A stretch of DNA of 5,162 nt from Pseudomonadales bacterium (lineage in GTDB: Bacteria; Pseudomonadota; Gammaproteobacteria; Pseudomonadales; DC-out160), in NCBI GenBank assembly GCA_016765265.1, contig JAESQG010000479.1, positions 1 to 5,162 on the forward strand, read 5' to 3'. The notes under the pieces were generated by a model. The model was not told the origin of the DNA. It ran no database searches and saw only the letters and a program-made list of their open reading frames with translations. Shown one piece after another: positions 1 through 5,162 of this stretch. The first letter of the stretch is position 1, and each line of letters starts with the position of its first letter. The translations under genes and the position numbers were made by a program.

Positions 1-1287
1 TAGTTTTCTTAGTTCATATTCAGTACGTTTTCGTAGGGTAATATCAGAGAAAACACCAACATAATGTGAAATATCGCCCATTTCGTTAGTAATATTATAG
101 ACATTTAGTTCCTGCATATAGATATTTCCGTCCTTTCGAGTGTCGGAAAGTTCGGATGCCCAGTGGCCGGTCTCAGCCAAAGATTGCTTTAATTGGTTCT
201 CTAGGTCGTTATTATTTATGTAAAAAGGAGCAACTGTTATTTTGTGGTTGATTACATCTGACTCCTGATACCCGGTTATGGTGGTAAAACTTGCATTGGT
301 CATTATTAACTGCCAGTTTGAATCAACCACCCAGACCCCATCAGATGTGTTTTCATAGGTTTTTGCTAACAGGTTTAGTTTTTCTTCAGCAACTTTACGG
401 GCACTAACATCCTTTATGGTGCCTATCATGCGAATAGGTTTGCCGGGCTCTTCCGTGTTGACCAATTTGCCTATGTCATGTACCCATATCCAATTATCGG
501 AGTCCTCTTCAGTTCGAATTCTATATTCAACACTAAATTGCTCCGTCTCTCCGATAAGATGTTGACGCAAAACCTGTTTTACGCGTTCTTTATCTTTATC
601 GTGTATGTGTAAAAAAAACTCATCGAGATTAGATTCAAACCCTGACGCAGGTAACGGTAGTGGACGGTCCTGTGTAGAGCGGATAATCGTGCCGGTGGTT
701 AGGTCCCAATCCCATAATTCGGTGTTGCTTGCTGTCAAAGCTAATCTTAAGCGCATTTCATTTTGCTTGATGGTATCTAAGTGCTGCTTTATCGCAACTT
801 CATGGCGTTCATTTGTTCTGGTAAAATCACGATGGTTTTCATCTAACTTTTTCTTTTGTTCCGTCGCAAGTGATTCTATAAAGTTGCGCTGTCGGACCAA
901 GTCTAAGTGGTTTTTAACTTTTGCGCTTAATGACGCTAAACAAAAAGGTTTAAAGATATAATCTACAGCACCTAACTCCAAGCCTTTAGTTTCGTCTTCT
1001 GGTGAATTGCGTTCAGTTAAAAATATCACAGGGATATTGAATTCGGGGTCCTTTTCTTTTAATTCTTTTAGGACTGCATAACCATCCATATGATCCATCA
1101 TAATATCAAGTAGAATAATGCTGGGCGGGTATTCGCTGGTCACTATATCGATAGCAGCCTGTCCAGAGGCTGCTACTTTAATGGAAAAAGCACTCTGTAA
1201 AGCAGAGATTAATAATTCAATGCTAATTACATCATCATCGACGATGAGAACAGATTCAGTATCATCCGTAGCATTCATAGCATTCAT
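1..1287 (-). CDS. Response regulator with REC-PAS-PAS architecture, 3' end cut by window edge
   Basis: The frame is open for 429 codons from ATG at 1287 to the window edge, so the C-terminus is missing. Residues about 12-125 form a receiver: acidic pair Asp17/Asp18, phosphoacceptor Asp61 in LLDIMMD, switch Thr91 in FLTE, and Lys113 in the IFKPF loop. Residues about 130-178 are a charged, probably coiled-coil linker. Residues about 178-300 are a PAS_3-like domain (ELWDWDL at the start, YRIR, IGTIKDVSARK at the end). Residues about 306-420 are a second PAS (ENTSDGVWVVD, TITGY, VGVFSDITLRKR). The visible sequence ends just past the PAS C-cap at TEYELRKL, where many relatives continue into GGDEF or GGDEF-EAL, so a cyclic-di-GMP output is a reasonable guess but is not seen. 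A histidine kinase output is also possible. The gene follows the hybrid kinase by 31 bp and is probably its phosphorelay target. Receiver and PAS calls are firm; the output is unknown. Confidence 0.9.
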   Translation of the reverse strand, partial: MNAMNATDDTESVLIVDDDVISIELLISALQSAFSIKVAASGQAAIDIVTSEYPPSIILLDIMMDHMDGYAVLKELKEKDPEFNIPVIFLTERNSPEDETKGLELGAVDYIFKPFCLASLSAKVKNHLDLVRQRNFIESLATEQKKKLDENHRDFTRTNERHEVAIKQHLDTIKQNEMRLRLALTASNTELWDWDLTTGTIIRSTQDRPLPLPASGFESNLDEFFLHIHDKDKERVKQVLRQHLIGETEQFSVEYRIRTEEDSDNWIWVHDIGKLVNTEEPGKPIRMIGTIKDVSARKVAEEKLNLLAKTYENTSDGVWVVDSNWQLIMTNASFTTITGYQESDVINHKITVAPFYINNNDLENQLKQSLAETGHWASELSDTRKDGNIYMQELNVYNITNEMGDISHYVGVFSDITLRKRTEYELRKL

Positions 1288-1318
1288 AGTAATTAAAACC
1301 TCTGTGATGTCGGTGTTT
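1288..1318 (-). promoter_or_regulatory. Short intergenic gap with ribosome binding site for the response regulator
   Basis: Only 31 bases separate the TAG stop of the kinase from the first ATG of the regulator. AGAGG at 1303-1299 lies 11 bases before ATG 1287 and would be 20 bases before the second in-frame ATG at 1278, so the first ATG is favoured. No hairpin or promoter-like pair of boxes is visible in the gap. This supports co-transcription of the two genes. Confidence 0.6.
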
Positions 1319-4300
1319 CTAGCTTATTTCATTTAAGCGTTCTAAGGCGTTGGCAAACTGAAAATTCATAATCAGTGTTTCTAACTCTACCATTCTAGAA
1401 TCAAGATCTACTATGTCTTGATTCATTAAATGGGGCATTACTCCAACTATATCTCTGAATAGTTCGATAGATTTTATATCCGATTTTAAGAGAGCATTTT
1501 TTAAATCATTTAGGCCATCGACTAATTCTTCTTTTGGTACTGGGGTGGTTTTAGTCGATAAGTTATTAGCTTCGGAAATTAATGGTCGATAACCCAATTG
1601 TAAATTTTCTATCGAGGATTTTATTATTTCAAATGTTTGCATGCAGTTGCTATACAGTGCGATAATATCATCGCTCTTGTTTTCCCTTAAGGATTGTTCT
1701 AAAAACCGAGCATGTAAGCGAAGTTCTTTAAAGCCAAGATTTCCGGAAGTGCCTGCTAATTTGTGAGCCTCTTTTATTAATTGTTCGCTGTCGCCCTCGG
1801 AAACCAAAGAGGACATGGTTCTCATTATGGGATCAAATTGAGTGTTGAACTTTTCCAACAAGCGAAGATATAGTCCTATATCATTTCGCACTCTACTTTT
1901 GGCAAAAGGTATATCGATTCCTTCTATAAAGCTCGGCCACCCATATTCATCCACATCAGTATTTTTACCGGCTATAGGCATGCTTGCTGTCCAGGCGGCA
2001 GGAACATCTAAATCCTCTGCCGTGAGGAACTGTTTTTTCAATACTTTTGATAGTATTTCAAATAATTTAACGTGATCGATTGGTTTGGATATGTACTCGT
2101 TCATACCCACGGATATACATTCCTCTCTATCGCCTACCATAGCGTTTGCTGTCATAGCTATGATAGGTAGCTCGGATGCGCTGTAGCGCTTTCTAATCAG
2201 CTCTGTTGCCACGAGACCGTTCATTACGGGCATTTGAACATCCATTAATATGACGTCGTATTGTTGCCGAGAGACGGCATCTATGGCCTCTTGACCATTT
2301 ATGGCGATGTCCACTATTTCGACTTCTTTTGATTCAAAAATGAGTTTTAATAATAGGGTATTGGCCTCAACGTCGTCGACTATTAAAATTTTCAGCGAAC
2401 TTAGTTGATTTGTCTCTTCCGGTATGGACTCTCTACGCGTGTGATCTATGTTCTTGCCGATGTGTTCATAGCCGGTTTCTTGCGATAGTCTATCCAGCTC
2501 CGTTTTTAGATTGGTGACATTTATCGGGTAGCTAATGGTAGAATAGTTTAACGAGTGGAGATTCTCAGGCAGGTCAGAGCTGCCGATGGATGCAGAAAAT
2601 ATAAAGCGAATTGAACTTGGTGTATTTGAAATATGATATTTGTCCACCGCCTTTTCGCTTTCAATAAGTAGTTGTTGGTAATCAAGAAGTATAATGGTAT
2701 CGCCTGCCAATTTATCTACAATATCCTTGAAGCTATCATGTACTTCATGGGATATATGGTAACGATTTAAGGACTGCGTTACGCTAGTGGAGTAAATATC
2801 AAGGTTTTGGCTCAGCCAGATAAAATGAGTATCAACAGGAAGGTTTTCATCAATAACGCGAGTGTCGTCAGTTTTTAATTCGAACTTACTAGTAAAATAA
2901 AATTGGCTTCCTTGGTCGAATCGGGTTTCCACCCAAATAGAGCCTTCCATTAACTGCACAATATTTTTGCTTATTGAAAGACCTAAACCGGTTCCACCGT
3001 ACTCTCTAGTTGATGATTCGTCCGCTTGCGTAAAACGTTCGAATAATCGGTTCACCACTTCAGGTTTTATGCCTATCCCCGTATCTTTAACAGAAAACAA
3101 CAAGGTAATGCTGTTTTGATCAGCATTGTCGTTAGACTCTTGTATGGATATCTCTACTATAATGGCTCCCGTTTTAATAAATTTCGAAGCGTTGCCTACT
3201 AAATTTGTTAATACCTGTTGTAGCCTGTGTTCATCTCCCAATAGTGTGTATGGGATTTGCGGGTCGATGGAAATAAAGAAGGCGATATTTGATTTCTGAA
3301 GTTTGTCGCCAAACATATTGGATAAATCGTTCATCACCGAACTTATGGAAAAAGGGGCATGCTCTAATGAAGTTTGCCCTGCATCCAATTTTGAAAGGTC
3401 CAATATATTATTAATAAGGGACATCAGATGATCACTGGCTGATTTCACCTTCAACAGTAGTGCGATGCTTGAGGGTTCTGTGCTTTTTCTTATGAGTATC
3501 TGGCTAAACCCAATAATGGCGTTCATCGGTGTTCTTATTTCATGACTCATATTTGATAGAAAGTCGGACTTAGCCTGATCCGCTACCAATGCCTTATCGC
3601 GGGCTAATTCAAGTTCAGTTATATGGTGTTCTATATCATTATTTTTTTGTCTTAAACTTTCAGCCATGGAATTGAATACAAGAGATAGTTGGCCTATTTC
3701 ATCATCTCTAGAAATAGCCAATTGGCTATTGTAATCCCCCTGAGATATGCGTAAAGCGCCATTATTAAGCGCCTGCAAAGGTGCCGTGAATCGGCGGGCG
3801 ATAAAGAAAGTAATTATAAAAATAAGGCAGGAAAAAAATACAGTCAGTCCAAAGCCCACATTCCTGAGAATGACTATAGGTTCAAAAACTAATGTACTAT
3901 TTTCAAAGAGCAATATACCCCAGTTAAAGTTAGGGAGCTTTCGCGCACTATGGCTGCCGGCATAGGCAATCAGTTGTTCGATATCGTTGTAGTTGGTGAG
4001 TGAAAAACCACTTTTCCCCTGTGTAGCTAAACCAGCCTCGGTAATGCCCATTTCCACGAAATTAACGGTTTTGAGTGTATCACCCTCATCATCATCTTCC
4101 ATAAGTAAAGTGAACTGCGGACCTGCAATGGTATTGCCAAATTGATCCAGAAGAACGACATAATTTGACCTTGTTCCAGCTCCTTCACCGATATCAAGAC
4201 TATGAATAACCTCTAAAAGCCGAGTCCATGAAAAAAAACCAACGATCGTGCCTATTATTGTGTGGTTATCTGACTGAGAATAAATGGGAAGCGCGATGGG

Positions 4301-4765
4301 GATACTAAAATCTTCCGCGAGGTCATAGTAGGCAAAGTGGCTATAAGATAATTCTCGGCGAGCCATTGCGCTTTTAAACCAGGTCGCTTTAGCTTGATTT
4401 GGACCCGGTGTCAGTGCAGATGCGATAATGTCGCCTTGAACATCCGTAACAGTAATTTCAGAAAACATACCCGTCTGAATGTAATTACTCCTTAATAGAT
4501 TTTCTATCTGCTTGGTGTTATCGCCGTTGAGAATATCTGCCATTATCTTCGTAGATGACCAAGAGCGAATGCTTTCGGTGGCATCATAGACAAGATCATT
4601 GGCCTGATTTATAGCCATTTGAGCTATTTGTTGGCGCTTTTCCCCTCGGCGATTTAATAGTTCTTCGCGCATGGAATAGTAGCCACCAACGATAAGTATG
4701 ATCATAGGTACTATGGCCGTCATAAAGATGGTGAACGTTAGCCTTGATCGAATACTTGTTTTCAT
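1319..4765 (-). CDS. Membrane hybrid sensor histidine kinase: Cache-HAMP-HisKA-HATPase-pseudoREC-REC-HPt
   Basis: A complete 1148-residue BarA/EvgS-like phosphorelay kinase. Arg/Lys residues precede TM1 (about 11-30). Residues 31-300 are periplasmic and resemble a double Cache sensor (ALPIYSQSD, IIGTIVGFFSW). TM2 is about 303-323, followed by HAMP (about 324-378) and a coiled coil into HisKA with His408 in SHEIRTPMN. The ATPase domain shows Asn525 (N box), DTGIGI at 561-566, FERFTQAD at 575-582 and GGTGLGLSI at 590-598, so it should be active. Residues about 645-762 look like a degenerate receiver. Residues 790-910 are an intact receiver (Asp797/Asp798, Asp842 in MDVQMP, Thr872, Lys894). HPt His1001 sits in EAHKLAGTSGNLGF. 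A helical tail of about 70 residues ends the protein. The ATG at 4765 is the only standard start after the in-frame TGA upstream, although no good Shine-Dalgarno precedes it. The ligand cannot be deduced. The downstream receiver-PAS regulator is the probable partner. Confidence 0.96.
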   Translation of the reverse strand: MKTSIRSRLTFTIFMTAIVPMIILIVGGYYSMREELLNRRGEKRQQIAQMAINQANDLVYDATESIRSWSSTKIMADILNGDNTKQIENLLRSNYIQTGMFSEITVTDVQGDIIASALTPGPNQAKATWFKSAMARRELSYSHFAYYDLAEDFSIPIALPIYSQSDNHTIIGTIVGFFSWTRLLEVIHSLDIGEGAGTRSNYVVLLDQFGNTIAGPQFTLLMEDDDEGDTLKTVNFVEMGITEAGLATQGKSGFSLTNYNDIEQLIAYAGSHSARKLPNFNWGILLFENSTLVFEPIVILRNVGFGLTVFFSCLIFIITFFIARRFTAPLQALNNGALRISQGDYNSQLAISRDDEIGQLSLVFNSMAESLRQKNNDIEHHITELELARDKALVADQAKSDFLSNMSHEIRTPMNAIIGFSQILIRKSTEPSSIALLLKVKSASDHLMSLINNILDLSKLDAGQTSLEHAPFSISSVMNDLSNMFGDKLQKSNIAFFISIDPQIPYTLLGDEHRLQQVLTNLVGNASKFIKTGAIIVEISIQESNDNADQNSITLLFSVKDTGIGIKPEVVNRLFERFTQADESSTREYGGTGLGLSISKNIVQLMEGSIWVETRFDQGSQFYFTSKFELKTDDTRVIDENLPVDTHFIWLSQNLDIYSTSVTQSLNRYHISHEVHDSFKDIVDKLAGDTIILLDYQQLLIESEKAVDKYHISNTPSSIRFIFSASIGSSDLPENLHSLNYSTISYPINVTNLKTELDRLSQETGYEHIGKNIDHTRRESIPEETNQLSSLKILIVDDVEANTLLLKLIFESKEVEIVDIAINGQEAIDAVSRQQYDVILMDVQMPVMNGLVATELIRKRYSASELPIIAMTANAMVGDREECISVGMNEYISKPIDHVKLFEILSKVLKKQFLTAEDLDVPAAWTASMPIAGKNTDVDEYGWPSFIEGIDIPFAKSRVRNDIGLYLRLLEKFNTQFDPIMRTMSSLVSEGDSEQLIKEAHKLAGTSGNLGFKELRLHARFLEQSLRENKSDDIIALYSNCMQTFEIIKSSIENLQLGYRPLISEANNLSTKTTPVPKEELVDGLNDLKNALLKSDIKSIELFRDIVGVMPHLMNQDIVDLDSRMVELETLIMNFQFANALERLNEIS

Positions 4766-4904
4766 AATGAGACTGATAAATACGGGTATGTTAATTTGAT
4801 ATCAGAAACAAATCGACACGTTTATTTAATTGAATCGTATTACAAAATTATAGACCAGTTCGTTCACAGAGCCTAACAATGTGCATTCAAGAATCATACA
4901 AGAA
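4766..4904 (-). promoter_or_regulatory. Upstream region and putative promoter of the kinase operon
   Basis: This 139-bp non-coding gap holds a perfect TATAAT on the minus strand at 4852-4847. Transcription would start near 4840, giving an untranslated leader of about 75 bases. The matching -35 region is poor: TTAGGC lies 18 bp upstream, and the better TTGTTA is 21 bp away. That pattern would fit a promoter needing an activator. There is no purine-rich ribosome binding site just before ATG 4765. I see no convincing intrinsic terminator for the upstream small ORF, so read-through into the kinase is also possible. Confidence 0.45.
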
Positions 4905-4907
4905 TCA
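4888..4907. repeat. Direct repeat of a 9-bp motif with 11-bp period
   Basis: CAAGAATCA occurs at 4888-4896 and again at 4899-4907, so the starts are 11 bp apart, about one helical turn. The right copy covers the stop codon of the small ORF. The pair lies roughly 48-67 bp upstream of the predicted kinase transcription start. Tandem half-sites on the same helix face are typical of OmpR-family and similar activator sites, but the regulator is unknown and the repeat could be chance. Confidence 0.5.
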
Positions 4908-5111
4908 CAGATTGAACCCTACTTCATCGTCAGTAAAACCATCGTCTGTAAAACCATCGTGAGAAGTACCATCGTTAACTAGACCATAAATCCTCTCAGA
5001 ATTAAAAGTATGAATATCATATGTATATCGAGAAAGGTAAAAAATGTTGTCCTTATTTAGTGCCAGCACGGAAACCCGTGTTTTTAGCTCAAGTGGAGAA
5101 GAACTGATCAA
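4905..5111 (-). CDS. Small hypothetical protein, TTG start, acidic pentapeptide-repeat C-terminus
   Basis: A 68-residue ORF that I do not recognise. It begins with TTG at 5111, preceded by a strong AGGAG at 5124-5120 with an 8-base spacer; the coding part has no internal Met codon. Residues 1-42 are mixed and mildly basic, with alternating hydrophobics (RVSVLAL, IFYLSRYTYDI) suggesting beta strands. From about residue 43 the protein turns into Gly-x-x-x-Asp pentapeptides (GLVND, GTSHD, GFTDD, GFTDD), ending EVGFNL. There is no signal peptide or membrane segment. The start overlaps the stop of a frame entering from the window edge (TTGA), as in translationally coupled genes. Alternatively this is the frameshifted or decayed tail of a longer protein: the same frame continues upstream only seven codons before TAA. 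The gene is plausible, but its function is unknown. Confidence 0.45.
   Translation of the reverse strand: MISSSPLELKTRVSVLALNKDNIFYLSRYTYDIHTFNSERIYGLVNDGTSHDGFTDDGFTDDEVGFNL
4925..4984. repeat. Four-copy 15-bp tandem repeat inside the small ORF
   Basis: CATCGT recurs at exactly 15-base intervals, at 4925, 4940, 4955 and 4970. The first two units are near identical (CATCGTCAGTAAAAC and CATCGTCTGTAAAAC). The third and fourth have diverged after CATCGT, and a fifth position at 4985 keeps only CAT. On the coding strand each unit encodes five residues of the Gly-x-x-x-Asp type. A period divisible by three keeps the reading frame whatever the copy number. Confidence 0.85.
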
Positions 5112-5161
5112 CTGATGTTCTCCTGCTTCAATTTAAACGCGATTGAAGGAAGTTGATAGGG
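5108..5161 (-). CDS. Possible 3' end of an upstream gene, 17 codons visible
   Basis: One minus-strand frame is open from the window edge to TGA at 5110-5108, reading PYQLPSIAFKLKQENIS. Its stop overlaps the TTG start of the small ORF in a TTGA arrangement, typical of adjacent operon genes. With only 17 codons there is no domain evidence. An open stretch this short could easily be chance, so this is a tentative call resting on the overlap and the in-frame ribosome binding site. Confidence 0.3.
   Translation of the reverse strand, partial: PYQLPSIAFKLKQENIS
5120..5124 (-). promoter_or_regulatory. Shine-Dalgarno AGGAG that decides the TTG start
   Basis: AGGAG lies 8 bases before TTG 5111. It is the clearest ribosome binding site in the window, better than those of the two signalling genes, and is the main reason for regarding the small ORF as translated despite its rare start codon. 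Confidence 0.55.
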
Positions 5162-5162
5162 A

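Noticed and set aside
605..961. Plus-strand open frame of 118 codons
   Set aside because: It lies wholly antisense to the receiver/PAS coding sequence, has low-complexity Ser/Cys/Phe-rich content and no domain motif; it is a shadow frame.
1118..1336. Plus-strand open frame of 72 codons
   Set aside because: It is antisense to the receiver domain and the gene junction, with no recognisable motif and no support beyond being open.
1842..2075. Plus-strand open frame of 77 codons
   Set aside because: It is antisense to the well-supported receiver-HPt region of the kinase.
3747..3965. Plus-strand open frame of 72 codons
   Set aside because: It is antisense to the kinase TM2/HAMP region; its basic composition is explained by complementing hydrophobic codons.
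4860..4904. Intrinsic terminator after the small ORF
   Set aside because: No GC-rich stem followed by a T run could be found on the minus strand.
4925..4984. Regular short repeats as a possible CRISPR array
   Set aside because: The units are contiguous 15-bp tandem copies without unique spacers and keep the reading frame, so they are a coding minisatellite.
5126..5148. Inverted repeat CTTCAAT / ATTGAAG with 9-base loop as a terminator or operator
   Set aside because: The 7-bp arms are AT-rich with no following U-tract, and the repeat sits inside a possible coding end; too weak to call.

Overview
The window looks like a chromosomal signalling locus from a free-living Gram-negative bacterium, most likely a gammaproteobacterium. 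That placement is an inference from the BarA/EvgS-like multi-domain kinase style and the moderately AT-rich base composition; no taxonomic marker gene is present. All supportable genes lie on the minus strand, so the layout is read from right to left.

At the right end (about 4905-5162) is a small TTG-initiated ORF with a good ribosome binding site. Its start overlaps the stop of another open frame that enters from the window edge. The small ORF ends in a 15-bp tandem repeat encoding acidic Gly-x-x-x-Asp pentapeptides. Its function is unknown, and it may be a real small gene or the frameshifted tail of a larger one. A 139-bp gap (4766-4904) follows, with a consensus TATAAT box and, further upstream, an 11-bp-spaced direct repeat that could be a regulator site.

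The main gene (1319-4765) encodes a complete 1148-residue membrane hybrid sensor kinase. Its order is TM, periplasmic Cache-type sensor, TM, HAMP, HisKA, HATPase, degenerate receiver, active receiver, HPt, and a helical C-terminal tail. Thirty-one bases downstream, probably in the same operon, begins a second gene (1-1287, cut by the window edge). It encodes a receiver followed by two PAS domains and is probably headed for a GGDEF or similar output domain outside the window.

The likely logic is a phosphorelay. A periplasmic ligand would drive phosphorylation of His408, then Asp842, then His1001 of the kinase, and finally Asp61 of the downstream regulator, whose output domain is not visible. 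Nothing here amounts to a wholly new system. The most notable points are the pseudo-receiver inside the kinase, the repeat-bearing small ORF with its overlap, and the possible operator upstream of the kinase promoter.
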